Assembly (NCBI RefSeq): GCF_020217485.1
Contig: NZ_JAEKMI010000027.1
Coordinates: forward strand, 1-64,000
DNA from: Mycobacterium sp. WUMAC-067
Lineage (GTDB): Bacteria > Actinomycetota > Actinomycetes > Mycobacteriales > Mycobacteriaceae
DNA: 64,000 bases
Reading direction: 5' to 3'
Part shown: in pieces, positions 10,069-17,547 of the stretch
Layout of the letters: every line of letters begins with the position of its first letter
Numbering within the stretch: the first letter of the stretch is position 1
The notes under the pieces: model-generated
Database searches by the model: none
Told to the model about the DNA's origin: nothing
Seen by the model: only the letters and a program-made list of their open reading frames with translations
Made by a program: the position numbers and the translations under genes

Positions 10069-10262
10069 GACCTGTCCGTGGTGAGGATCCGCAGCGGCAA
10101 TCGCGGCGGGGAGCAGGTTGGGGACGGCCACGTGATCTCGGGCCGGTATCCCGGTGGCATCTCGAAATGGGCTATCCGCCTTGACCATTCGGCCACGACG
10201 ACGTTCATCAGATCGTCCAAGTCGAGACCGGGAATTCCGTTCGAGTCACGAGCCTCGGCCAT
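10065..10262 (-). CDS. Small hypothetical protein (65 aa) in the NorQ/NorD operon
   Basis: A 65-aa protein of unknown family. The start ATG at 10262 has an AGGAGG ribosome site 4-5 bases upstream, and the stop overlaps the next gene's ATG (ATGA). Both support it as a real gene although it is short. A GTG at 10277, overlapping the stop of the VOC gene, is a weaker alternative start. The sequence is acidic and hydrophilic at the start (DLDDLMNVVVAEW), then proline-rich and basic at the end. It has no membrane segment and no cysteine pair for metal binding. A structural or accessory role beside the SDR is possible; no function is assigned. Confidence 0.65.
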   Translation of the reverse strand: MAEARDSNGIPGLDLDDLMNVVVAEWSRRIAHFEMPPGYRPEITWPSPTCSPPRLPLRILTTDRS

Positions 10263-10273
10263 GGCGCCTCCTA

Positions 10274-10696
10274 TCACGGAATGTTGGTCGCCAAGAATGT
10301 CAGTGGCAGTCCCAGGATCGACACGTCGTTTTCGTCGAGAAAGGTGCCTTCGCCCTCCATGCGTTGCCGGAAACGCGTTGTCGCGCCGTAGCGCTCGGCG
10401 ACGGCGTCGGCCCTGGAAGCTTCCGGGACTCCGATGACCACGGTGAACACGCCGTCTCCGTGGCGTTCGAGGAACTCGGTCACCGAAACGGCGACCTCCC
10501 CGGTCGACCCCGGGATCGGGCTGATCAGCTCGATGCCCCGATTCCAGTCGAGGTGAATGTCCAGGCCGAGCTCGGCCAGCTGCAGCGGCTCGAAGACGAA
10601 CCCCAGATCGCTGAACATGTGGGTCACGGCCTCATGGCGTTCCGGTGCCACGGCAAACACGACGTGATGGAGCGAGGGTTCTTGTGTTGTCGTCAT
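10274..10696 (-). CDS. VOC (glyoxalase/bleomycin-resistance fold) family protein
   Basis: A 140-aa protein whose N-terminus (LHHVVFAVAP, then a DLGF-VFEPLQL segment) and spacing of a second half (DGVFTVVIGVP) fit the vicinal oxygen chelate fold seen in epimerases, lyases and ring-cleavage dioxygenases. The first-strand histidine is present. Other metal ligands cannot be assigned with confidence, so it may be a non-catalytic binding protein. The start ATG overlaps the upstream DapB-like stop as ATGA, so the two should be co-translated. In the operon it sits between redox enzymes, which fits a role on an acyl-CoA or ring intermediate. Confidence 0.7.
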   Translation of the reverse strand: MTTTQEPSLHHVVFAVAPERHEAVTHMFSDLGFVFEPLQLAELGLDIHLDWNRGIELISPIPGSTGEVAVSVTEFLERHGDGVFTVVIGVPEASRADAVAERYGATTRFRQRMEGEGTFLDENDVSILGLPLTFLATNIP

Positions 10697-11742
10697 GTTG
10701 TCAGGACTCCGCGGGGAAGTAGCAGGGGGAGGTCGTTGTAGGTGACGATGCCAGGAGGTGCGGCGACGACGGCGGGTATCGCGGTGATCGCGGGCACGGC
10801 GGTGATGGTGAGCCCCAACATGATGTAGTCGTCCAAGGTCGTGCCCTCGAAGTCCGGCGGTGGCAGGAAGCTCAGCGTGGTCTTGATCGTCGGGCGGCCC
10901 AGCACCTCGACGGTGTAGCCCATGTCCAGCGGCCAATCCGGTTCCAGCGCTTGCCCCTTGCGCCATTGCCCGCCGATTTCGATGACCTCTCGGCCGGCCG
11001 TAATCCCTTTCCAGCGAACGTGGATGCCCGCCACGCAGCCCGTCGCGATGATCCAGTCTCCGGGCAGGTGCAGATCCTCGGCGGTTTGGGCGTACTCGGC
11101 TTCACAACGGACCTCGTCGAGCTCGACGCCGAGGGCGTCGGCGAGCAGCAACACGCCGTCGCGGAAGATCCCGGATCCTTTCTCGGTGACCGCCAGTAGG
11201 TCCGGATGGTCGATGGGATAGCCGAAGCCCATGGGGATTTCGGTCGCCGGCGAGTTGTAGATCGTGGTATCAAAGGACTCCAGCACCGACACCTTGTCCA
11301 CCCGCTCAGAGAGTCCCGCCGATACGATGGCGAACAGCTGGACGAAGCCGGGGTTGATGCCGCTGCCGAAAATGCTCGATCCGCCCTCTTGGCAGGCCCG
11401 CGCGATGCGATCACGCCCCGCACCGAGGAAATGCCCGGTGATGAACCCGGCGGTGCCCACCACGTTGATGCCCGCACCCAGGATGCGGACCAGCTCGTCG
11501 GCGTCGGGGAACATCGGGTTGTAGACCACACAGTCCGGCTTGAGCGCGAGCAGCGCCTCAATATCGTTGGTGGCCTTCACATCAAGCGGCTCGATCCCGC
11601 ACAGTTCGCCGACATCACGCCCGGCCTTCTCCGGCGACCAGGCATAGCATCCGACAAGCTCCAGCGTCGGGTTGGCGGCGATCGCCCGCACCGAACTCTT
11701 GCCGACGTTACCGGTCGTCCACTGAACGACCCGATAGGTCAC
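10693..11742 (-). CDS. DapB-like NAD(P)-dependent dehydrogenase
   Basis: A 349-aa protein with an N-terminal Rossmann domain (RVVQWTTGNVGKSSVRAI) of the dihydrodipicolinate reductase-like type and a long C-terminal domain like that of 2,4-diaminopentanoate dehydrogenases. Mycobacteria carry many paralogues, mostly of unknown substrate. Two more copies lie in this island: a broken one at 16654 and an intact one at 19128. GTG at 11742 is chosen because it overlaps the preceding stop (GTGA) and begins right at the Rossmann strand; the frame stays open upstream but reads through another gene. The C-terminus is rich in Ala, Ile, Val and Pro. Likely role: an NAD(P)-linked redox step in the island pathway. 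Confidence 0.85.
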   Translation of the reverse strand: MTYRVVQWTTGNVGKSSVRAIAANPTLELVGCYAWSPEKAGRDVGELCGIEPLDVKATNDIEALLALKPDCVVYNPMFPDADELVRILGAGINVVGTAGFITGHFLGAGRDRIARACQEGGSSIFGSGINPGFVQLFAIVSAGLSERVDKVSVLESFDTTIYNSPATEIPMGFGYPIDHPDLLAVTEKGSGIFRDGVLLLADALGVELDEVRCEAEYAQTAEDLHLPGDWIIATGCVAGIHVRWKGITAGREVIEIGGQWRKGQALEPDWPLDMGYTVEVLGRPTIKTTLSFLPPPDFEGTTLDDYIMLGLTITAVPAITAIPAVVAAPPGIVTYNDLPLLLPRGVLTT

Positions 11743-12170
11743 GGGTGCGTCGCCGCCTGCGCTTGGCGGGCGAGCCGTTCGTCGTGAATCCTGACGAGCT
11801 CGCGGAACCCCAGCCGGTGGTACTTCGGTATCGGCTGGATGCCCCAGACGTCCTGCGCGGTGGCCTTGCCCTCGGCGCCCTCCGGGGGTCCGAACGGCGG
11901 GTAGGGGTACTTGCACTCCAGGGTGTCGTTGGAGTACCGGATCTTCAGCAGCTCACTGCAGATCTGGGTGAGGCTCAGCGTCGGGTAGCCGTAGTAGACC
12001 GCCATGAACGGCAGCGTGAAGGCGCCCTCGATCACCAAGGCCACCAGGCACACCAGCACGGCGCGCTTGATCCAGGTGTGCATGCGCGCGTAGTACGGCG
12101 TCGTCCCCGGCTCGAGATCGGTGGCCGGGTCCTTGTCTTCGGTGGTGGACGGTGCGGAAGGACTAGTCAT
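11739..12170 (-). CDS. Bitopic membrane protein of unknown family
   Basis: A 143-aa protein with one predicted membrane helix near residues 30-55 (AVLVCLVALVIEGAFTLPF). A hydrophilic N-terminal tail precedes it. The C-terminal domain has two cysteines (QIC and LEC), a proline- and tyrosine-rich stretch, and HRLGFRELVRIHDER near the end. I do not recognise the family. The stop overlaps the downstream GTG start (GTGA), and the start lies 13 bases after the polytopic membrane protein gene. Placement beside two paralogous polytopic proteins and two membrane microproteins suggests a subunit of one membrane complex; that is inference. Confidence 0.8.
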   Translation of the reverse strand: MTSPSAPSTTEDKDPATDLEPGTTPYYARMHTWIKRAVLVCLVALVIEGAFTLPFMAVYYGYPTLSLTQICSELLKIRYSNDTLECKYPYPPFGPPEGAEGKATAQDVWGIQPIPKYHRLGFRELVRIHDERLARQAQAATHP

Positions 12171-12183
12171 GGCACTGCTCCTT

Positions 12184-12909
12184 TTAGTCGGAGAAGATTT
12201 CGCGATTGACGGTGTGCAGGTACGGGATGGCGAGGAACGGGGTGATGTAGAAGATGTCGTAGAGCCACCAGCCGATGACCGGGAACACGACACCGGCGTA
12301 GCGCACGTCGGCGAACATGGTCATGTTGAAGACGTAGGCGGACCAGATCACCACGCCCATCCAGCAGGTGACGACCATCCACTGATGGCCCCAGCGCTTC
12401 ATCTGCAAAAACCCGATCGCCGCGGCCACCCGCATCGAGAAGACGGTGAGGATCAGGCCTGCCACATAGGCCTTTTCGCCCGGGCCCGCAGCGCCCCCGA
12501 TCCACAGCTCGTTGTAATGCCAGAAGTAGCCGGCGTCGAACATGTTGCCCCACCCGACCATCAGCACCCGGTTGATCAGCGTGTGGTTGGCGACCAGGTC
12601 AAGAGCCCACCCCAGACTGTTGAGCATTCCGTCGATGAGGACCAGATAGCCGATGAGGGTCACGATCATGGGCCGAACGGACAGCCCGGCGCGCAGCGCC
12701 TGGCGCTGCAGCCACACCCCGCGCATGAAGATGGGAAATCCGATCAGGCCCGGCGCCCACATGCCCATCAGGGCGGCGCCGACGATCATCCACTTGTCGG
12801 CGTGGCGCTGAGCCTGGCGTGATTCGTCGTGGTGGTCCTCGAGGCTGCGCGACGCGTCGGCATGGTCCGGCGCGTCTCCCGAATTTCGTTTCAGCAGCGG
12901 TACATTCAC
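12184..12909 (-). CDS. Polytopic membrane protein, paralogue B
   Basis: A 241-aa integral membrane protein with about five hydrophobic segments. It is a close paralogue of the product of 15618-16361: from the VANHT segment to the C-terminal HTVNREIFSD most residues are the same. Conserved polar residues lie in or next to membrane segments: His in VANHT, Asp and His in FDAGYFWHYNELW, His in RWGHQW and His in PYLHTVNRE. These are possible metal or heme ligands. I do not recognise the family; it is not NorB, AmoA/PmoA or a P450. The GTG start at 12909 overlaps the stop of the 42-aa gene (GTGA). The AAA/VWA pair upstream suggests a membrane metalloenzyme subunit. Confidence 0.88.
   Translation of the reverse strand: MNVPLLKRNSGDAPDHADASRSLEDHHDESRQAQRHADKWMIVGAALMGMWAPGLIGFPIFMRGVWLQRQALRAGLSVRPMIVTLIGYLVLIDGMLNSLGWALDLVANHTLINRVLMVGWGNMFDAGYFWHYNELWIGGAAGPGEKAYVAGLILTVFSMRVAAAIGFLQMKRWGHQWMVVTCWMGVVIWSAYVFNMTMFADVRYAGVVFPVIGWWLYDIFYITPFLAIPYLHTVNREIFSD
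12224..12275. repeat. 52-bp direct repeat, copy 1
   Basis: Identical, base for base, to 15658-15709. It lies inside the 3' end of the two paralogous membrane-protein genes and is the longest perfect block of a longer, imperfect duplication that covers most of both genes. Recombination between copies would remove the NorQ and NorD genes and both microprotein genes. Confidence 0.9.
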
Positions 12910-13034
12910 AGATCCCACCAGCCCCGCGCGAACGACATGTAGAGCTGGACTCCGAACATCGCCAGCAGATAGCCGTAGATGAAGATCTGGAAGATGATGA
13001 GCGCCCTTTTGCGCTTCTCCTCCTGTCGGTCCAT
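12906..13034 (-). CDS. 42-aa membrane microprotein
   Basis: A 42-codon ORF starting at ATG 13034, with GGGAAAGGAG about 8 bases upstream and a stop that overlaps the next gene's GTG. The peptide has a charged N-terminus (MDRQEEKRKR), then one hydrophobic helix (ALIIFQIFIYGYLLAMFGV) and a short tail ending GWWDL. The positive-inside pattern predicts the N-terminus in the cytoplasm. Its coupling to the polytopic gene suggests a small subunit of the same complex, as CydX is for cytochrome bd; no sequence relation to CydX is claimed. Confidence 0.72.
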   Translation of the reverse strand: MDRQEEKRKRALIIFQIFIYGYLLAMFGVQLYMSFARGWWDL

Positions 13035-13051
13035 GCCGGTTGCTCCTTTCC

Positions 13052-13846
13052 CTAGGGCGAACTGTTCGAGGTGGCCAGGCTGGCTGCCGCCACTTCACGC
13101 AGACCGTCGGTGACCGCGCCATCGGTGCTCAGTGGCGCGAGTATGCACGCGTCGGCGGCGTCCAATTCGGTTGCGCCGGCGGCGATCAGCTGGGCGGCGG
13201 TGACCAACACCCTGGTCGACGGCGGCTCGAAGTGAAAGGCCTCGTCGGCGGTGCGGATCGCGACCGCACACTCGACGAGCCGGCGGGCGGTTGCCAACGG
13301 GATTCCGGATTCGGCGACGATCACGTCGGCCTCGCGCTCCGGCGGCAGATAATGCATCGCCAGCGTGACGAACCGTTGGCGGAACGAGGGTTTGAGCTCC
13401 TTGAGTGAGCTGCGATAGGCCGGGTTGTACGAACACACCAGCATGAACTCTTCGGGGGCTTTCACCACCTCGCCGGCGCGGTCCAGGTACAACGACCGTC
13501 GGTGATCGGTCAGGGAATGCAGGATCGCCAAGGAGTCGTGGCGGGCCTCGACGACTTCGTCGAGGTAGCAGATCGCGCCGGCTTTGACGGCCCGGGTGAG
13601 CGGGCCGTCGGTCCAGACGACGTCGCCGCCGGTCACCATGAAGCGGCCGACGAGGTCGGAGCTGGTGAGGTCGTCGTGGCAACTGATCGTGACCACCGGT
13701 CGCTGCAGCAGCGAGCCCATGTGTTCGACGAACCGGGTTTTGCCGCACCCGGTTGGGCCGGTCAGCATCACCGGCAGACGCCGCTGAAAGGCCTGTTCGA
13801 ACAGCTGAATCTCGTTGCCGTTGGCGAAATATGTGTCGGTGGTCAT
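13052..13846 (-). CDS. NorQ/CbbQ-type MoxR AAA+ ATPase
   Basis: A 264-aa AAA+ ATPase of the MoxR class. Walker A is GPTGCGKT at 30-37, Walker B is ICYLDEV, sensor 1 lies in LVCSYNP, and FRQRF carries a likely arginine finger. The segments SSDLVGRF and LDEVVEARHDSL are typical of CbbQ, NirQ and NorQ. In known systems such ATPases form a hexamer that, with a VWA partner (CbbO or NorD), remodels a target enzyme: Rubisco activation, or insertion of non-heme iron into nitric oxide reductase. The VWA partner is next door, 22 bases upstream. There is no Rubisco and no norB in the window; the nearby membrane proteins are the likely client. ATG at 13846 is preceded by TAAGGAAG. Confidence 0.93.
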   Translation of the reverse strand: MTTDTYFANGNEIQLFEQAFQRRLPVMLTGPTGCGKTRFVEHMGSLLQRPVVTISCHDDLTSSDLVGRFMVTGGDVVWTDGPLTRAVKAGAICYLDEVVEARHDSLAILHSLTDHRRSLYLDRAGEVVKAPEEFMLVCSYNPAYRSSLKELKPSFRQRFVTLAMHYLPPEREADVIVAESGIPLATARRLVECAVAIRTADEAFHFEPPSTRVLVTAAQLIAAGATELDAADACILAPLSTDGAVTDGLREVAAASLATSNSSP

Positions 13847-13868
13847 CTCTTCCTTAATCCGTCGGCAT

Positions 13869-15398
13869 TCACGCTGCGACCAGTTCGCGATGGACATGGG
13901 CCAACACCCGCGGTAATTCCTCGATGCGCCGGATCCGTTGCGACCGCCGCGGCCCGAACACCTCCGGAAGGGGGTCGACCCGGGTCGGCCCGACACCCAC
14001 GTAATACATCGACACCCCGGCCTCGCTGGCCTCCTCGACGGCGTGCGCGGCATCGGCCCAGGCGTAACGGCCCTCATAGCCTTCATCGGAGATCAGCCCG
14101 TCCCCGATGATGATCAGCAGGCGCCGCTCGGAGGCCTGGGCCAGGAGGCGGCTAGTCAAATGGCGCAGTGGCGCGCCGAGTCTGGTGTAGCCGCGGGTGG
14201 ACAGACCCAGCCCGCTGGGCGGCACGAACCGGCGGTCTTCGAAGTCCTTCAGGCACCGCACTTCGACCCGGTGCCGGGTGTTGCCGGTGAACACGAAAAC
14301 GCCATGGCGTTCGCGCGCCAGCGTCATGGCACGCGAAAGTGCGTCGGCACAGGCCAATTCGAGCTGGAAGACGCGGCCCCCGTGCACGCCTAGCGACGAG
14401 CTGCCGTCGAGCAGCAGTGCGGTGGTGACGTCGCGGCTGCTGGGCAGCAGGTCGCGGAACACCCTCGGCTCCTTGGCCTCGCCCGTCGTCAGGTCGATGT
14501 AGTGGTTCACGTATTGGTCGACGTCGAGGTCCGAGCCGTCTTCGAGGCGGCTGGTCATTGCACGATGGGTGTGTTCTTCGAACCACTTGCGGACGTCGAC
14601 GGCCACCGGCACCGGACGGCGCAGGCGCCGGCCGTCGGCGTGCTCGACGACAGCGACGTGGTCGTGCATGAATCGCTGTGTCCACATGTTCCACTCGGGA
14701 TAGGGAATCCCGGGCCGGTGTTGGGGTGTGACGTCGAGATCGTTGTCCTGCGGCCGGCTCGGCGGAGGCAGGTTCGGGTTGCGGACGCCCCCGTCACCGC
14801 CGACCGGAACCGAGTATGGCCGCGGAAGACGCTTCTGCGTGGTGGTCCACGGCATCCGCCCGAAGCTGCGCCGCAACCTATCGGTCAATCCCTGCGGGGC
14901 CGTGTAGGCCAGCGGCAAGGCACCCAACAGCGGTGGGACCGCCAACTCCCGGCCGGTGGCCGCCAATCCGATTGCCCTATCGAGCATCTGGGCGCCGTCC
15001 ATGTCCGCGGCTTCGGGGTGGACGTCGGGGAGCAGCCGTTGGACCTCGGGAAGCAGGCCGGGCCACCGCGACGCGATCCAGCCGAGCGCGACGCCGCCTT
15101 CGACCAGCGTGAGCGCGCGCAGTTCGCGTGCGGACAGCTCGTTCAGCCGAAATTCGGTGACGCGTTCCTTCGATGGCGAGCATTGCAGGGCCACGCCGCA
15201 GGTCAGGGTTCTGCGGGTCCAGCCGGGGGCGGCGGGGTAGGGGACATGGACGAACGTGAGCCCCGCGTTCAACCCAAAGCCCCGCCGCTCGCCGGTGACG
15301 AGCCGCACGCCTTCGCGGCGCTGCTCGCTCAGCGCGACCGCCGTCACCGCGCAACTGCGTTCCAGCGCCATCGCGTGGCCGTCGGAATGCTCAGTCAT
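13869..15398 (-). CDS. NorD/CbbO-type VWA-domain protein
   Basis: A 509-aa protein with a C-terminal von Willebrand factor A domain. The MIDAS motif is intact: DxSxS at 331-335 (DGSSS), a threonine in RGYTRLG and an aspartate in IIGDGLISDEG. The N-terminal half is a helical region as in CbbO and NorD, including an EWNMWTQRFMHDHV segment. It should bind the NorQ-like ATPase through the N-terminal part and the client through the metal-binding VWA face. Known family members activate Rubisco or nitric oxide reductase. Here the gene lies between two microprotein genes and two membrane paralogue genes, so the client is probably a membrane protein of the same operon. Annotation pipelines may label it nitric oxide reductase activation protein; no norB is present. 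Confidence 0.92.
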   Translation of the reverse strand: MTEHSDGHAMALERSCAVTAVALSEQRREGVRLVTGERRGFGLNAGLTFVHVPYPAAPGWTRRTLTCGVALQCSPSKERVTEFRLNELSARELRALTLVEGGVALGWIASRWPGLLPEVQRLLPDVHPEAADMDGAQMLDRAIGLAATGRELAVPPLLGALPLAYTAPQGLTDRLRRSFGRMPWTTTQKRLPRPYSVPVGGDGGVRNPNLPPPSRPQDNDLDVTPQHRPGIPYPEWNMWTQRFMHDHVAVVEHADGRRLRRPVPVAVDVRKWFEEHTHRAMTSRLEDGSDLDVDQYVNHYIDLTTGEAKEPRVFRDLLPSSRDVTTALLLDGSSSLGVHGGRVFQLELACADALSRAMTLARERHGVFVFTGNTRHRVEVRCLKDFEDRRFVPPSGLGLSTRGYTRLGAPLRHLTSRLLAQASERRLLIIIGDGLISDEGYEGRYAWADAAHAVEEASEAGVSMYYVGVGPTRVDPLPEVFGPRRSQRIRRIEELPRVLAHVHRELVAA

Positions 15399-15429
15399 CG
15401 GCCCAATCCCGCGCTCCCCGAACCCCGGT

Positions 15430-15534
15430 TCAGAACGTGCCGATGTTGGAGAACAGCCAGTACCAGAACCAGATGATCAGTCCGGTACCGCCCCACGCGG
15501 CGACGTAACGAAGAATTTCCCAGACATAACCCAC
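15430..15534 (-). CDS. 34-aa membrane microprotein
   Basis: A 34-codon ORF starting at GTG 15534 with a strong AGGAGGT ribosome site 6 bases upstream. The peptide is a single aromatic-rich hydrophobic helix: it opens MGYVWEILRY and continues to WFWYWLFSNIGTF. It has almost no soluble part. It lies between membrane paralogue A and the NorD-like gene, with the operon's usual short gaps. The strong ribosome site and helix-only content support a real small subunit of a membrane complex. Confidence 0.7.
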   Translation of the reverse strand: MGYVWEILRYVAAWGGTGLIIWFWYWLFSNIGTF

Positions 15535-15617
15535 GATGTGACCTCCTCGGTGACGTGGTCAGGTGATGCGTGCTGAGGTGTCGAGAACTCTCGTGAACCG
15601 AAGGCGCGTACGGCATT

Positions 15618-16361
15618 TCAGTCGGAGAAGAGTTCGCGGTTGACGGTGTGCAGATAGGGGATGGCGAGGAACGGGGTGATGTAGAAGATGTCGTAGAGCC
15701 ACCAGCCGACGACCGGCAGCACGACGCCCGCGAAGCGCACGTCGGCGAACATCGTCATGTTGAACACGTAGGTGATCCAGATGACCACGCCCATCCAGCA
15801 GGTGATGACCATCCATTGGTGGCCCCATCGTTTCATCTGCAGAAAGCCGATGGCCGCGGCGATCCGCATGGTGAAAACGGTCAGGATGAGGCCGACCTCC
15901 AGGGCCTTCTCGCCGGGGCCCGCCGCGCCACCGACCCACAACTCGTTGTAGTGCCAGAAGTAGCCGGCGTCGAACATGTTGCCCCAGCCGTTGAGCAGGA
16001 CGCGGGCCAGAATGGTGTGGTTCGCCACCAGATCAAGGGCCCAGCCGACGGTGTTGATGGCGGCGTCGATGATGACGAGGTAGCCGAGCAGGGTGACGAG
16101 CATCGGCCGCACCGAGAGGCCGTCGCGTTGTGCGCGGCGCAGTAACCGCACGCCCCACAAGAACAGCGGCAGGCCGAAGATGCCAAGGGCTGCGGTGCCG
16201 ATCAGCAGACTGCCGGAGATGAGCCATTTGTCGGCCCGGCGCTGCGCGAGCTGTGAGCGCTCCATGTGCTCGTCGATGGCCAGGCCAGGCGGGGCGGAGC
16301 CGGGCGATCGGGTGGCTGCACCTATCCCGGAATCGCGCTGATGCAGCTTCGGCAAATTCAC
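15618..16361 (-). CDS. Polytopic membrane protein, paralogue A (first gene of operon)
   Basis: A 247-aa membrane protein, paralogue of 12184-12909. It has the same five or so hydrophobic segments and the same polar residues: VANHT, FDAGYFWHYNELW, RWGHQW and PYLHTVNRE. The N-terminal 50 residues differ from paralogue B and are hydrophilic. GTG at 16361 is preceded by GGGGAGGG. It is the first gene of the minus-strand operon; a TATAGT -10 element lies about 40 bases upstream with the CTGAC-N4-GTCAG operator directly before it. Two diverged copies in one operon suggest a hetero-oligomeric pair. The family is unknown to me; a membrane oxidoreductase subunit is the best guess from context. Confidence 0.88.
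   Translation of the reverse strand: MNLPKLHQRDSGIGAATRSPGSAPPGLAIDEHMERSQLAQRRADKWLISGSLLIGTAALGIFGLPLFLWGVRLLRRAQRDGLSVRPMLVTLLGYLVIIDAAINTVGWALDLVANHTILARVLLNGWGNMFDAGYFWHYNELWVGGAAGPGEKALEVGLILTVFTMRIAAAIGFLQMKRWGHQWMVITCWMGVVIWITYVFNMTMFADVRFAGVVLPVVGWWLYDIFYITPFLAIPYLHTVNRELFSD
15658..15709. repeat. 52-bp direct repeat, copy 2
   Basis: Identical to 12224-12275. It is part of the duplication that produced the two membrane-protein paralogues. Similarity continues on both sides with scattered mismatches, mostly at third codon positions, so the proteins have been kept under selection since the duplication or gene conversion. Confidence 0.9.
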
Positions 16362-16402
16362 GAACCCTCCCCGCCATCGACACTGATTGGATCGGCGAGT
16401 GC

Positions 16403-16428
16403 ACTATAACAGGCTGACTACAGTCAGC
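16403..16428 (-). promoter_or_regulatory. Promoter with TetR-type operator for the NorQ/NorD operon
   Basis: On the minus strand TATAGT (16403-16408) is a good -10 element, about 40 bases before the first start codon. Immediately upstream, 16413-16428 is GCTGACT-AC-AGTCAGC, a near-perfect 16-bp palindrome with core CTGAC-N4-GTCAG. It sits in the spacer between -10 and a weak -35, so a bound repressor would block RNA polymerase. The same core occurs at 16559 and, with one change, at 18211. The TetR gene at 17468 is the likely regulator. Confidence 0.72.
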
Positions 16429-16558
16429 AGAAGTGGCGGACGGGGTCAACCGTGATGTCTCGGTGGAGTCCGCCCGTATTCTGGCAGTTACCGAGTGCCG
16501 CAGGGCTAATAGGCGTGGTGGGCGCCGCTGCCCGCGGCGTGGCGGCCGCCTGCTAGTA

Positions 16559-16612
16559 CTGACGAAAGTCAGCTGGTAATCGTTGACACGCCCTTCGGCC
16601 GAAGCCTACGCT
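16559..16612 (+). promoter_or_regulatory. Promoter with second copy of the CTGAC-N4-GTCAG operator
   Basis: TTGACA (16583-16588) and TACGCT (16607-16612) are separated by 18 bases and form a SigA-like promoter pointing at the truncated DapB-like gene. CTGAC-GAAA-GTCAG (16559-16572) lies 10 bases upstream of the -35. The site faces the one at 16413 across the divergent intergenic region, so one regulator could control both directions. The 292 bases between 16362 and 16653 hold only these regulatory elements. Confidence 0.68.
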
Positions 16613-16653
16613 CATCGAGCGCTCAGGCGTTCTGGCCATGCAAAGGAGTAGCG

Positions 16654-17547
16654 ATGACGCTCAAATCGCCGGCCGAGAAGAAATATCGCGTAATCCAATG
16701 GGGCGTCGGCAATGTCGGGACGATCGCGCTGCGTCATTTTGTGCACAACCCGGCCTATGAACTGGTCGGAGTCCTGTGCAATCGTCCGGAGAAGGTCGGC
16801 AAGGACGCCGGTGAGCTCTGCGGCAAGCCGCCGACCGGTGTGCGGGCGACCACCGACAAGGATGCCATCGAGGCACTCGATGCCGATTGCGTGTTCTACG
16901 CGCCGTTATGGTCTGACCCCGATGAAGTGTGTCGTTTACTGCGCGGTGGCAAGAATGTCGTCGCGTCGGGTGGGGCGTGGTGGTATCGGACTGAGCACAG
17001 CCAGGCGGACATCGACAAGATCGATGCCGCGTGCCACGAGGGTGGGACGTCGTTTCATGCCGGCGGTGTAAACCCGGGGTTCGCTGGAGACCTGCTCGTC
17101 CTGACGTTGGCCCGAATCGTCAGTCAGATCGACACTATTCACATCTACGAGGTGGTGAATTTCGGGCGGGACACCCTCAAGTACCTGTATGAGATGGGAA
17201 TGGGAAGCGATCCGGCCGGGTTCGAGGATGGCCCCAATCTGTTGGGGCAGGCATGGCCCTTGTTCGCGCAGTCGATGGCCATGGTTGTGGAGGGAATGGG
17301 CAAAACAGTCGAGAAATACACGACCGAGGTAGAACTCGGGACTGCCACGCGCGACATCCCCTTCGAGGGAGGGGAGACCAGCGACATGCCGGGCTTCAAG
17401 GGCGTGATCAAGAAGGGCACCGTCGCCCGCCAGCATCACAAGTGGACGGCGTGGGCGTCAGGGACGCTCAGGGTTTCAAACTTCGCAACGTCCTCGCGAC
17501 GAAGTCTTCCAGCAGGGTGTGGCCGGTCGGCCAATGGTTGGTGGTGA
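16654..17547 (+). pseudogene. DapB-like dehydrogenase, 3'-truncated
   Basis: The N-terminal Rossmann domain (YRVIQWGVGNVGTIALRHF) and about the first 270 residues align in order with the intact paralogues at 10693 and 19128. Family members are about 350 aa. Near base 17462 the match stops; the last 27 or so codons are simply the antisense of the 3' end of the convergent TetR gene, and the ORF overlaps that gene by 80 bases. This looks like a deletion that removed the dehydrogenase C-terminus and brought the TetR gene up against it. The promoter and operator in front of it are intact. It could still yield a truncated protein; the missing part contains the C-terminal domain, so activity is doubtful. 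Confidence 0.7.

Noticed and set aside
13869..15398. Annotation of the VWA protein as part of a nitric oxide reductase
   Set aside because: No norB or norC gene and no heme c motif in the window; only the NorD/NorQ-like helpers are present.
12184..16361. Membrane paralogues as particulate methane/ammonia monooxygenase subunits
   Set aside because: I compared remembered PmoA and PmoC motifs and spacing of metal ligands; they do not match, and no PmoB-like cupredoxin is in the operon.
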